Origin: Lacrimispora celerecrescens
GTDB taxonomy: Bacteria > Bacillota > Clostridia > Lachnospirales > Lachnospiraceae
Length of the DNA: 64,000 nucleotides
NCBI RefSeq assembly: GCF_000732605.1
Contig: NZ_JPME01000018.1
Location: 186,001 to 250,000 of the forward strand
Direction: 5' to 3'
Both the position numbers and the translations under genes were made by a program. This document shows, one piece after another, positions 46,630 through 55,154 of the stretch (its first letter is position 1; every line of letters begins with the position of its first letter). Below the pieces are notes generated by a model. The model saw only the letters and a program-made list of their open reading frames with translations, was not told where the DNA came from and made no database searches.

Positions 46630-47685
46630 CTATCTGATCTTTGTATCACATGGTACTGAAAATTCTCCGGCTGCAATAGCTGATACCTTTTTCTCAATCT
46701 CCGCCTTCACCTCATCCGGTACTTCGGCCTCCAGTTCGTGGTATGAAGCGATGCTCACTGCGCCTTCCTTCATGCCCAGATCATAGATTCCTCCAGCAAA
46801 GCTTCCGTCTGCCACCGTCTGAAAAGCTGTTTCGATTACATTGGGAATATGATATACGGAAGAAGAAAGAACGGTCTCCGGAGCCAGTCCATTCTGATCA
46901 TAGGAATCCCCGGTTGCATAAACTTTTGCTTCCTTTGCCGCATTGATGGCCCCTGTACCGGATTCATTCGCACAATGGCCGATGACATCGGCTCCATTGT
47001 CGATCATAGCCTGAGCGGCTTCTTTTCCCAGAGCCGTATCCGTAAAAGAACCGGTCCATGCAGTCTGGACTTCAATGTCAGGCTTTACGGACTTTGCACC
47101 ATCTTCAAAGCCATTCATGATTTTAACAAGGGATGCGCCTTGAATCGGTCCTACAAAACCAATCTTATTGCTTTTTGACATTCCTGCTGCAAGCATTCCC
47201 ATGATGTAACCGCCTTCTTCGCATTTGGTGACATAGGAGGCCACATTGTCAGCAGAAACCTCTCCCTCTGTCACAATGAATTTGGTATCCGGATACTGTT
47301 CTGCCACTTCTACGGCAGGATCACCGAACTCGTAGCCGTGGCCGATCACCACATCAAAACCATTGGCGGCATAATCGGCAAATGCGGCTTCAATGTCATC
47401 AGGAGTCAGATTTTCCGTATAGGCGGTCTCACAGCCATAATCGGATTCCAGAAGCTTTAATCCTTCATAAGCGGACTGGCACCAGCCCATGTCATTTGCC
47501 GCACCGGAAAGGCAAAGTGCTACCTTGAACGTTTTAGAAGTTTCGGATGTTTTAGAAGTATCAGATGATACAGATGTATTAGGGGTCTCTGTTTTTGTCT
47601 CTGTCTTTTTACTGCAGCCAGCTAAGGATGCAGCCGCCATGGAAGCAGCAAGAGCCAGGGCTGCTAATTTTTTTAAGTTTTTCAT
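46630..47685 (-). CDS. BMP-family nucleoside-binding lipoprotein
   Basis: 351 residues. Lipoprotein signal MKNLKKLAALALAASMAAASLAGC with lipobox, a Thr/Ser/Lys linker, then a BMP/Med domain (ALCLSGAANDMGWCQSAYEGLKLLE, IGFVGPIQGASLVKIMNGFEDG). Binding proteins of this family capture purine nucleosides in studied cases. Neighbouring 8-oxoguanine-deaminase-like gene supports a purine-type ligand. Confidence 0.9.
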   Translation of the reverse strand: MKNLKKLAALALAASMAAASLAGCSKKTETKTETPNTSVSSDTSKTSETSKTFKVALCLSGAANDMGWCQSAYEGLKLLESDYGCETAYTENLTPDDIEAAFADYAANGFDVVIGHGYEFGDPAVEVAEQYPDTKFIVTEGEVSADNVASYVTKCEEGGYIMGMLAAGMSKSNKIGFVGPIQGASLVKIMNGFEDGAKSVKPDIEVQTAWTGSFTDTALGKEAAQAMIDNGADVIGHCANESGTGAINAAKEAKVYATGDSYDQNGLAPETVLSSSVYHIPNVIETAFQTVADGSFAGGIYDLGMKEGAVSIASYHELEAEVPDEVKAEIEKKVSAIAAGEFSVPCDTKIR

Positions 47686-47723
47686 AATGATTCTCCTCTC
47701 TTGTTGTCAATTCCTTCGTTGTG

Positions 47724-48485
47724 CTAAGGTTTCATTATCCGGATCTGCGTATGGGTGATATAATTGGAGCTTTGGTTTTCCACAAACTGATCCAGAATAT
47801 TAAAATTAATGGTTAGATCTTCAAATTCCAAATCCGGTCTTGCGTTTCGGATCCGCTCAATGGTAGCAGGTACCGTTTCATAAGAGCCCAGGTGATAGCC
47901 GCATAGAAAATCGCCTGTAGGAATTTTACGGATCTGATCCTTTCTGATCGTCTCCGGCAACGGTTCGCCGGAGGGATATAAATAGGCACCGAAATATTTT
48001 CCTTCTCCCTGATAAAAGGCGATGGTAGGATAAAAATAGAAGGAATTCTGCCGATAGATCATCTCTTCTTCTCCAATGGCAAGATAGGCCCTGTCTTCAA
48101 AATGGCGGATGGTGATCTCATCCGTACGGATATTTTCCATCTCTTCTTCAATAAAACGAAGCTTTCTCTGAATGGCCTCATCAATGGAAATCAGCTCCAT
48201 CCACTGCCTGTGAAGCTCCTCTGAACGCTGCTTTAAGGAATCCAGAGCGGAACCGGCATGCTGTGTACTCCGCTGCTTTGTGATTTCCTCCAGGGAGTAT
48301 CCAAGCTTTCGCATGTAACATATGGTTGCCAGCTCATAAATCTGGTCAAACTCATATTTTCTCCTGCCGTTTTTCATATCCCGCATTCTTGGTTTAAATA
48401 TGTCTATGCTGTCATAATAATACAGGGTCTGTATATTCAGCCCGAAAAGAGATCCCATCTCTCCAATGGATAAAAATTCCTTCAA
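47724..48485 (-). CDS. MerR-family regulator with GyrI-like effector domain (BmrR type)
   Basis: 253 residues: N-terminal MerR HTH (FLSIGEMGSLFGLNIQTLYYYDSIDIFKPRM), a coiled coil around residues 80-120, and a C-terminal GyrI/BmrR-like effector domain (about 125-245). It lies between the deaminase gene and the transporter genes. The operon promoter upstream of the deaminase has the 19-bp spacer with an inverted repeat that MerR proteins act on, so this is the probable activator; the ligand may be a purine. Confidence 0.9.
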   Translation of the reverse strand: MKEFLSIGEMGSLFGLNIQTLYYYDSIDIFKPRMRDMKNGRRKYEFDQIYELATICYMRKLGYSLEEITKQRSTQHAGSALDSLKQRSEELHRQWMELISIDEAIQRKLRFIEEEMENIRTDEITIRHFEDRAYLAIGEEEMIYRQNSFYFYPTIAFYQGEGKYFGAYLYPSGEPLPETIRKDQIRKIPTGDFLCGYHLGSYETVPATIERIRNARPDLEFEDLTINFNILDQFVENQSSNYITHTQIRIMKP

Positions 48486-48518
48486 ACCGTTTTCCTCAAC
48501 TTTCTATGATCAGGCGGC

Positions 48519-49913
48519 TTATAAAAACGGACGGAATGCCTCACTTGGCTTACGTATCACTCTGGTGCAGACCGCCTCTCCTTCAGAAGCCAGCCGCTTC
48601 TCGTCCACTCCAGTGATCACGCCATCCTTATAAACCACTTTTCCATTAATCATAGTGAGCCATACGTTTCCTGTCAAGCCAACCCTTGCAAGGAGATTCT
48701 TGGGATCATGGATTGCTCCTGCAAGCTCCAGGGCTTCTGCATCTATCATAAATAAATCGGCTGCCTTTTCCGGTTCCAGAGAGCCCAGATCCGGTCTTCC
48801 CAGAGTCTTTGCTCCATTGATGGTTGCGATTTTTAACATATCATAGGCAGACGCACAGCCGCCTCTTTCCTTTGTATGATAAGTCTGCATCATATAAGCA
48901 GAGCGAAGGGCATCAAGAAGATTGGAGCTGTCATTGGTTGCGGATCCGTCACAGCCAAGGCTTATAAGAACTCCGGCCTCCTGCATGGCCTTAATATCAA
49001 GAATCGGGAAGCCTCCCAGCACAGCCGGCGTAGGACAATGGGAAATCCCGGTTCCAGTTTCAGCAAGCAGCTTGTATTCTTCGGGAAGCACTTCCCAGTT
49101 ATGTGCATACCAGACGTCTTCTCCTATAAAGCCGATATCCCTGCACCATTCCAGAGTGCGTTTTCCATAGCGGGCCTTGATCCCTTCCGTCTCCCCTTCC
49201 CCTAAATGGGTATGCATCCGCACGCCCATACCTCTGGCTGCGGCAACGGTTTCAATAAATGTTTCCGGTCTGCAATTAATTGGCTGGCAGGGTGCCATGA
49301 CGATCTGCTGCATGGAATAAGGACCCGGATCATGATAGAGACGGATAAGCCTTTCGCAATCTTTTAAGAATTCATCGGTGGTCTCCAGCATATTGTCTGG
49401 AATCGAGCTTCCTTCGCTCCTTGAAAGCGTGTTGCTGCCCCTCCCTGCATGATAGCGGATTCCCATAAGATTTGCTGCTTCCATCTGCTTATCCACCGGA
49501 TCCTTGCCGGTTTTCTTCGTATAACAGTACTGGTGGTCAAAGGCGCAGGTGCAGCCGTGCTTGATTAAATCGGCAAAAGCCGTAAGAGTGGAATAATAAA
49601 TGACATCATTGTCAACGATCTGAAAAATCCGGTAGATCTTATCGATCCAGTCCATGACTGTCAGATTCGGATAATCAATGGTGATCAGATTCCTTACAAA
49701 GGTCTGAAAGAAGTGATGATGAGTGTTGATTAGTCCCGGGTAAACAAATTTTCCTGATCCGTCAATGACCTGTGCGCCTTCTTCCTTTATCCCGGGGCCT
49801 ATTGACAAAATCTTAGGCCCTTCAATCAGGATATCGGTGTCTTTGTACACATGGTCATGTTCATCGCAGGTTATAATTGCTTTGGCATTTTTTATCAATA
49901 TTTTTGAAACCAT
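48519..49913 (-). CDS. Amidohydrolase, 8-oxoguanine deaminase-like
   Basis: 464-residue metal-dependent amidohydrolase of the AtzA/TrzN/cytosine-guanine deaminase group. Metal ligands in NTHHHFFQT (residues 63-70), HTHLGEGETEG, and the LGCDGSATNDSSNLLDALR segment with the catalytic Asp, a signature seen in 8-oxoguanine deaminases. Expected to deaminate an oxidised or hydroxylated purine (8-oxoguanine to urate) in the cytoplasm. First gene of the operon with MerR and the BMP transporter. Another aminohydrolase substrate is possible. Confidence 0.8.
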   Translation of the reverse strand: MVSKILIKNAKAIITCDEHDHVYKDTDILIEGPKILSIGPGIKEEGAQVIDGSGKFVYPGLINTHHHFFQTFVRNLITIDYPNLTVMDWIDKIYRIFQIVDNDVIYYSTLTAFADLIKHGCTCAFDHQYCYTKKTGKDPVDKQMEAANLMGIRYHAGRGSNTLSRSEGSSIPDNMLETTDEFLKDCERLIRLYHDPGPYSMQQIVMAPCQPINCRPETFIETVAAARGMGVRMHTHLGEGETEGIKARYGKRTLEWCRDIGFIGEDVWYAHNWEVLPEEYKLLAETGTGISHCPTPAVLGGFPILDIKAMQEAGVLISLGCDGSATNDSSNLLDALRSAYMMQTYHTKERGGCASAYDMLKIATINGAKTLGRPDLGSLEPEKAADLFMIDAEALELAGAIHDPKNLLARVGLTGNVWLTMINGKVVYKDGVITGVDEKRLASEGEAVCTRVIRKPSEAFRPFL

Positions 49914-49933
49914 GTTATCCCTCCATTTTCAGT

Positions 49934-49948
49934 ACGGCATCATGCCGT
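49934..49948. promoter_or_regulatory. Palindrome in the deaminase leader
   Basis: ACGGCATCATGCCGT, perfect 7-bp arms around one base, in the 5' leader about 20 bases before the start codon; could be a leader hairpin or operator. Confidence 0.45.
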
Positions 49949-49964
49949 CGTTTAAATCGAGGTC

Positions 49965-49995
49965 ATTATATATCCTATAGTGACTATAGGTTCAA
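49965..49995 (-). promoter_or_regulatory. MerR-type promoter of the purine operon
   Basis: Minus strand -35 TTGAAC (49990-49995) and -10 TATAAT (49965-49970) are 19 bp apart, the overlong spacing that MerR regulators untwist. The spacer holds a perfect inverted repeat CCTATAG-N3-CTATAGG (49974-49990). Confidence 0.85.
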
Positions 49996-50070
49996 GCTTG
50001 AAACGTCAATTCATTGATTAAAAAAATTTATAATCATTTTGTAATTTTCTTATAAGCGTACATTCCATAC

Positions 50071-51033
50071 TTATATGCCGCCAAAAGCCCCTCCCGATTC
50101 TTTTAAATCCAGTTCTCCAAAAAGGCTGTCAACCACTGCTCTGTAATCTGCAAGGTGCTGGGACTTTTTAATCTTTTTCCCATGTTTTTCACCGCTGTCA
50201 AACATCTGGATCATATATGCCCACAGCTCTTTCATCTTAAATAAGACATTGCGGTCCCCGGATATGATCTCTTCATAACCCATAAGAATCTCGTCATGAA
50301 AGGCTTTTAGCTGCCTTTTATCCATTTTCTCCCCATCTCTCATTTCCCCTGCAAGACCAGGATTGGCAACCAATCCTCTTCCAAGCATGATATGGTCTAT
50401 GGAAGGAAACACTGTGGTGAATTTCTCATAATCTTCCGCTGAAAACAAGTTTCCATTGTAGCACAGAGGATTTTTGCTTAAAGAGACAGCCTCTTTCATC
50501 ACGTTCCAATTCGGTTCATTCTTGTAGTAGTCCTTTTGGACCCTTGGATGAATAATCAGTTCTTCGATCGGATATTTATTATAAATTTCCATGAGTCTCC
50601 CAAATTCCTCCGGGCTGTCCTTTCCAATCCTGGTCTTTACGGATATCTTCATATCCAGGGCAGAAAATATCTGATCAAAGAATATTTGAAGCAGCTCCGG
50701 TTCCCCAAGAAAGCCGGATCCCCGGCCCTTCGTAACGACTGTGGGAGAAGGGCAGCCCAGATTTAGATTCACCTCTTCATATCCGAATTGTTTTAGTTCA
50801 TTTGCCGCCCATATAAAATCTTCCCCTTTATTGGTGAGAATCTGAGGAATCACATGCAGTCCTACGTTATGCTCTGGCAGAAAGTCATTTTTTTCCCTGG
50901 AGGCAAACTTCCGGTTCTGTGTGGGCACAATAAAAGGCATGACATATACATCTACCTGCTTAAAAAACTTGTGGTGAGCGTTCCGGTAAACATAGCCGGT
51001 GATCCCCTCCATGGGGGCAAAATAATATTTCAT
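50071..51033 (-). CDS. tRNA-dihydrouridine synthase
   Basis: 320-residue FMN-dependent TIM-barrel enzyme that reduces uridine in tRNA to dihydrouridine. Hallmarks are FAPMEGITGYVYRNAHHKFF at the N terminus, VNLNLGCPSPTVVTKGRGSGFL with the catalytic Cys region, SVKTRIG near residue 140, and HIMLGRGLVANPGL at the C-terminal side. The LGCPSPTVV pattern is nearest the DusC/DusB-like forms. Stands alone. Confidence 0.93.
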   Translation of the reverse strand: MKYYFAPMEGITGYVYRNAHHKFFKQVDVYVMPFIVPTQNRKFASREKNDFLPEHNVGLHVIPQILTNKGEDFIWAANELKQFGYEEVNLNLGCPSPTVVTKGRGSGFLGEPELLQIFFDQIFSALDMKISVKTRIGKDSPEEFGRLMEIYNKYPIEELIIHPRVQKDYYKNEPNWNVMKEAVSLSKNPLCYNGNLFSAEDYEKFTTVFPSIDHIMLGRGLVANPGLAGEMRDGEKMDKRQLKAFHDEILMGYEEIISGDRNVLFKMKELWAYMIQMFDSGEKHGKKIKKSQHLADYRAVVDSLFGELDLKESGGAFGGI

Positions 51034-51107
51034 GTTTCAGTCTCCATTTTCTATTATTCTTTATCGGTACATTTTACCACAATAAGCGACAAATTCATAG
51101 AAGACCA

Positions 51108-51137
51108 TTTACAGAATCTGCCAAAGAGTGTTATAAT
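51108..51137 (+). promoter_or_regulatory. Promoter of the amidase gene
   Basis: -35 TTTACA (51108-51113), 18-bp spacer, -10 TATAAT (51132-51137); GGAGG lies 7 bases before the ATG. Confidence 0.7.
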
Positions 51138-51172
51138 GTTAGGCAAAAAGCCATTATTCTGGAGGATCGATC

Positions 51173-52123
51173 ATGACACAATTAAAGAACTTACTGCCTG
51201 CAGCCGCCAAGGCCCTTTTACTTGCTGTTCTTATTTCCACCACCTCCTCTTCCGTCTCATGGGCAGAAGAAGAAATCGGGCCGGCCTTTGCACCTCCGGT
51301 AACCAAAACAATGACACCTGAAATAGGACCGGGCATGCGAAACAACAACTCCAACTTTATCGTAGTTCTGGATCCGGGACACGGAAAGACAGGCGGGCAT
51401 TATTCCGGCTGCAACTTTGTATATAATGGAGTTACCTATTATGAAGATGAAATCACCATGAAGATCGCTACTTATACAAAGCAGTATCTGGAACAGTTTT
51501 CCAATTATACGGTTTATTTAACTAAGGACAGCGCAGAAGTCACCATCCCTCTGGATCAGCGGGCCGCCTTTGCCGCCTCCGTGCAGGCAGATCTTTTCGT
51601 AAGCCAGCATGTAGACTCGGCTTTAGGAAACGGTACCGTGAAGAATGCTTACGGAGTAAGCTCCATGGCCCCCAGAACCGGCCGCTTTAATAACGACCTG
51701 GCTCTCCAGTCCCAGGAAGCCGCTAATACGATCTTAAAGCAGTTAAATGGTCTGGGACTTAACAATCGTGGACTGATCCTGCGGGATTCAGAGAACGGAA
51801 CATTATTCCCCGATGGAAGCCAGGCCGATTATTATGCGATTCCCCGCTATTCCCAGATGTATGGAATCCGAGGCTTTATCATTGAACACGGCTTTTTAAA
51901 CCATACCAGCGACTTGACCCTGTTTCTTTCAACAGAGGAACAATATAAGGCACTGGGTGAGGCAGATGCAAAAGGAATTATGGAATATCTGCAAAAAGCA
52001 GGTAAATCTACATTTGTCCAGACAGCACAAAACACTCAGACAGCCCAGAATACCAACAACCAGAACGAAGGGGCGGTTACTCCTCCCTCTGTCACCGGAA
52101 GCAATGGCCCAGGTGTGAACTAA
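51173..52123 (+). CDS. N-acetylmuramoyl-L-alanine amidase (Amidase_3)
   Basis: 316 residues with a signal peptide (about 1-31, cleavage after SWA), so it is secreted. Zinc amidase domain: His70 in VVLDPGHGK, Glu near 93 in DEITMKIA, His146 in VSQHVDS, and catalytic Glu in FIIEHGFLNHTSD. Cleaves the amide bond between muramic acid and the stem peptide. The C-terminal tail is Gln/Asn/Thr-rich without a binding module. Monocistronic with own promoter and terminator. Confidence 0.92.
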   Translation: MTQLKNLLPAAAKALLLAVLISTTSSSVSWAEEEIGPAFAPPVTKTMTPEIGPGMRNNNSNFIVVLDPGHGKTGGHYSGCNFVYNGVTYYEDEITMKIATYTKQYLEQFSNYTVYLTKDSAEVTIPLDQRAAFAASVQADLFVSQHVDSALGNGTVKNAYGVSSMAPRTGRFNNDLALQSQEAANTILKQLNGLGLNNRGLILRDSENGTLFPDGSQADYYAIPRYSQMYGIRGFIIEHGFLNHTSDLTLFLSTEEQYKALGEADAKGIMEYLQKAGKSTFVQTAQNTQTAQNTNNQNEGAVTPPSVTGSNGPGVN

Positions 52124-52173
52124 GCGCTTACGATCAATTTCTGCAAATGAATAACGCCAATGGCAGCAAGAAG

Positions 52174-52213
52174 TCCTTGCCCCTCATTCGTGAGGGGCAA
52201 GGAGCTCTTTTTG
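52174..52213 (+). terminator. Terminator of the amidase gene
   Basis: Perfect 13-bp stem TCCTTGCCCCTCA / TGAGGGGCAAGGA with a TTCG tetraloop, followed by CTCTTTTTG. Confidence 0.92.
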
Positions 52214-52364
52214 TCTCTATCCAAAAGAAATAATAAATTTACTATTAACGCAGATAATAATCCAGCAAGTTCCGAATATTATCATTATTAGAAAACCACT
52301 GTTTATTTCGACATAATACTTGGCCAAAATGCACCTTTATTTAGTAAATTCAATTATTTTTTTG
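52214..52364. other. Gene-free spacer before hppA
   Basis: AT-rich, no further gene, riboswitch or repeat recognised up to the hppA promoter. Confidence 0.5.
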
Positions 52365-52394
52365 TTGAATATATATATAATTTGGTACTATAAT
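52365..52394 (+). promoter_or_regulatory. Promoter of hppA
   Basis: -35 TTGAAT (52365-52370), 18-bp spacer, -10 TATAAT (52389-52394), 37 bases before the ATG. Confidence 0.7.
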
Positions 52395-52430
52395 GAAATC
52401 ATCAAAATATTATACTGGAGGTATGAAGTA

Positions 52431-54515
52431 ATGGATGCAATTTATTTTGTATCAATGGGGTCATTGTTGGGGATTATCTTTGCCTGGGTCATGTTCCTTC
52501 GTGTTAAAAAGCAACCGGAAGGCACCTCGGAAATGGCCCGGATCTCTGAAGCAGTCAGAAAAGGGGCAAATGCCTACTTGAAACGGCAGTATTCAGGGGT
52601 TGCAATATTTTTTATTGCTGTTTTTTGTATATTACTCATTATGGCATTTAACGGTTTCCTAAGCTTTTTTACCCCGTTTGCGTTTTTAACGGGCGGCTTT
52701 TTCTCAGGTCTTTCCGGATTCATTGGCATGCGTACTGCAACTATGGCTAACTGCAGAACTGCTGAAGGAGCTTCAAAAAGTTTGAATAAGGGACTCCAGG
52801 TAGCATTCTCAGCCGGTTCGGTTATGGGATTTACGGTAGTCGGGCTTGGTCTTTTGGATCTTTCAATTTGGTATTTTATTTTAAACGCAGCTTTTCAGCA
52901 TCTTCCTGTAGAACAACGCATTACGGAAATCACAGCGAATATGCTGACCTTTGGAATGGGTGCTTCCAGTATGGCCCTCTTTGCCAGGGTTGGCGGCGGT
53001 ATCTTTACCAAAGCAGCAGATGTGGGGGCTGATCTTGTCGGTAAGGTAGAAGCCGGTATTCCAGAGGATGATCCGCGTAATCCGGCTGTTATCGCCGATA
53101 ATGTAGGTGATAATGTAGGTGACGTAGCCGGAATGGGCGCTGATCTCTACGAATCTTATGTGGGCTCTATTGTATCAACTGCAGCTCTTGCGGTTGCTGC
53201 TGGATACGGGGTTAAAGGCGTGTCTATACCGATGCTGCTGGCAGCGCTTGGTGTTGTCGCATCCGTCATTGGTACCTTTTTTGTTAAGACAGAGGAAGGC
53301 GCCTCTCAGAAGAACCTTCTCAAAGCCCTAAGAACCGGTACTTATATTAGTGCGGCAATTATTGTTGTTGCAGCGTATTTTATAATAAAGATGATGCTTC
53401 CCGGTCATATGGGACTTTATGCAGCCGTTCTTTCAGGACTAATTGCAGGTGTTTTAATCGGAGCCATTACAGAATATTACACATCAGATACCTATAGCCC
53501 AACAAAAAAATTAGCGGAATCCAGTGAAACAGGAGCCGCAACCGTAATCATCAGCGGATTATCCCTTGGCATGCTTTCTACTGTCGCACCGGTAATAATC
53601 GTAAGTATTTCCGTCCTTGTAAGTTACTATTGTTCCGGAGGTGCAAATGATTTTAATCTTGGACTTTACGGCATCGGTTTATCTGCTGTCGGAATGTTAT
53701 CCACTTTAGGTATTACACTGGCTACGGATGCTTACGGACCAATCGCTGACAATGCCGGAGGCATTGCTGAAATGACACATATGGATGCTTCCGTAAGACA
53801 GAGAACAGATGCACTGGATTCCCTTGGCAATACCACTGCTGCCACTGGAAAAGGATTTGCTATCGGTTCCGCTGCTTTGACCGCTCTAGCCCTGATTGCT
53901 TCCTATGTTGATAAAGTACATCAGATCCAACCGGATCTAAATCTGGATTTAACCATAACCAATCCGAAGGTGCTTGTAGGATTGTTTATTGGCGGTGTAT
54001 TACCGTTCCTATTTGCTGCTCTTACCATGGAGGCCGTAGGCAAAGCCGCACAGTCCATCGTATTGGAAGTCCGCCGTCAATTTAAGACCATAGCCGGTAT
54101 TATGGAAGGAAAAGCGGAACCGGATTATGCCTCCTGTGTTGATATGTGTACAAAGTCGGCGCAAAAGCTGATGATCGCACCGGCCATGATAGCCGTTATT
54201 ATTCCTATTGTCATTGGCTTATTATTAGGGCCGGAAGGCGTATGTGCTCTTCTTGCCGGCAATACCGTTACCGGATTTGTTCTTGCTGTCATGATGGCGA
54301 ACTCCGGAGGCGCATGGGATAATGCAAAGAAGTATATTGAACAGGGCGCACATGACGGAAAGGGTAGCAGCCAGCATAAAGCTGCGGTCGTAGGCGATAC
54401 GGTAGGTGATCCATTCAAGGATACTTCCGGACCATCCATCAACATTCTCATTAAGCTTACTTCCATGGTTTCTATTGTATTTGCATCACTTGTTCTGGCC
54501 TTTCATTTATTATAA
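52431..54515 (+). CDS. hppA: Membrane-bound ion-translocating pyrophosphatase
   Basis: 694 residues from the ATG at 52431, with GGAGGT 8 bases upstream; a longer open frame to 52320 crosses the promoter. About 16 membrane segments. Substrate-binding motifs GGGIFTKAADVGADLVGKVE, DPRNPAVIADNVGDNVGDVAGMGADLYES, ADNAGGIAEM and GDTVGDPFKDTSGPS are complete. GNTTAATGKG carries Ala where potassium-independent enzymes have Lys, so it is predicted to be potassium-dependent. It couples PPi hydrolysis to export of H+ or Na+; which ion is not decided here. Confidence 0.95.
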   Translation: MDAIYFVSMGSLLGIIFAWVMFLRVKKQPEGTSEMARISEAVRKGANAYLKRQYSGVAIFFIAVFCILLIMAFNGFLSFFTPFAFLTGGFFSGLSGFIGMRTATMANCRTAEGASKSLNKGLQVAFSAGSVMGFTVVGLGLLDLSIWYFILNAAFQHLPVEQRITEITANMLTFGMGASSMALFARVGGGIFTKAADVGADLVGKVEAGIPEDDPRNPAVIADNVGDNVGDVAGMGADLYESYVGSIVSTAALAVAAGYGVKGVSIPMLLAALGVVASVIGTFFVKTEEGASQKNLLKALRTGTYISAAIIVVAAYFIIKMMLPGHMGLYAAVLSGLIAGVLIGAITEYYTSDTYSPTKKLAESSETGAATVIISGLSLGMLSTVAPVIIVSISVLVSYYCSGGANDFNLGLYGIGLSAVGMLSTLGITLATDAYGPIADNAGGIAEMTHMDASVRQRTDALDSLGNTTAATGKGFAIGSAALTALALIASYVDKVHQIQPDLNLDLTITNPKVLVGLFIGGVLPFLFAALTMEAVGKAAQSIVLEVRRQFKTIAGIMEGKAEPDYASCVDMCTKSAQKLMIAPAMIAVIIPIVIGLLLGPEGVCALLAGNTVTGFVLAVMMANSGGAWDNAKKYIEQGAHDGKGSSQHKAAVVGDTVGDPFKDTSGPSINILIKLTSMVSIVFASLVLAFHLL

Positions 54516-54541
54516 AATAAAATTCATGCTCACCTATAGCT

Positions 54542-54576
54542 CCCCTAATTCCCCTTAATCAGAGAGGAATTAGGGG
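54542..54576 (+). terminator. Terminator of hppA
   Basis: Perfect 11-bp stem CCCCTAATTCC / GGAATTAGGGG with a 13-base loop; the T-run is short (AATCTTTC). It overlaps the end of the convergent glycerate kinase remnant. Confidence 0.7.
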
Positions 54577-54910
54577 AATCTTTCAGTACCATCAGACTCA
54601 TTCCTGCCCGCAGCAGCCGAAAGGTGCGCAGGGCAGCTCCCCGGTACAGCTCCATAGACCGCTCCATGGCCTCCTCCACAGGCATTGCCCCTTGTATGGT
54701 GGTTAAAATGCTTTCTATTCCATAGTCATAGATTGCTTCTGCACCTTCTCCCATGCTTCCTACAATGGCAACTGCCGGAATTCCTTTGGCTTTGCATCTC
54801 ATACCGATGCCACTGGGTACTTTGCCAAAAGCGGACTGCCAGTCCATTCTGCCTTCCCCTGTAATAACCAGATCCACACCATCTGTTTCGCTATGTATGA
54901 TCGATCTCAT
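54545..54910 (-). pseudogene. Glycerate kinase remnant (C-terminal fragment)
   Basis: 121 codons matching the C-terminal third of GarK/GlxK-type glycerate kinases: DGVDLVITGEGRMDWQSAFGKVPSGIG, IPAVAIVGSMGEG, then the helical end with VEEAMERSMELYRGAALRTFRLLRAGM. The family is about 375 residues long, so some 250 N-terminal residues are missing and the apparent start lies inside the domain. A copy of the promoter/LysR-box element still precedes it in the right orientation, which suggests an internal deletion of a once functional gene. Confidence 0.75.
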
Positions 54911-55052
54911 TTCAACTTTATAGCAGGAACTTATATCCTATTTTCTATTTTCATTATTGCTTTTCTCTGATACAATAACAAAATAGCTGATTTTTAATTA
55001 ATAATGCTCCATCTTCTTTTTCAATATAAGTTTTTACCACTTTCAGGTTATA

Positions 55053-55082
55053 ATTATATCTTTAGTTATGTTTTTTATCCAA
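55053..55082 (-). promoter_or_regulatory. Promoter in repeat copy A
   Basis: Minus strand -35 TTGGAT (55077-55082), 18-bp spacer, -10 TATAAT (55053-55058), pointing to the glycerate kinase remnant. Confidence 0.55.
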
Positions 55083-55101
55083 TAACCCTTTCCTACTTTT
55101 A

Positions 55102-55120
55102 TTATAGCCAATTCTTATAA
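55102..55120. promoter_or_regulatory. LysR-type box in repeat copy A
   Basis: TTATA-N9-TATAA inverted half sites, 20 bp upstream of the -35 element and between the divergent LysR gene and the remnant, the usual place for a LysR activator site. Confidence 0.6.
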
Positions 55121-55154
55121 TCAAAATAGTACAACAAAAGAAAGCAGGCCTTCT

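Larger units (their letters stand above)
55035..55136. repeat. Regulatory direct repeat, copy A (before LysR, facing the glycerate kinase remnant)
   Basis: About 100 bp roughly 75-80 percent identical by eye to 58531-58628 in the same orientation; the core CCAATAACCCTTTCCTA is identical in both, as is TATAATCAAAATAG. It contains a minus-strand promoter and a LysR-type box. Confidence 0.8.

Noticed and set aside
52320-52430. N-terminal extension of the pyrophosphatase with a hydrophobic stretch
   Set aside because: It contains the predicted promoter, and the ATG at 52431 has an excellent ribosome binding site and the family N terminus.
54545-54910. Interpretation as a small intact gene
   Set aside because: It lacks the N-terminal two thirds of glycerate kinase, including most of the active site, so remnant status fits better.
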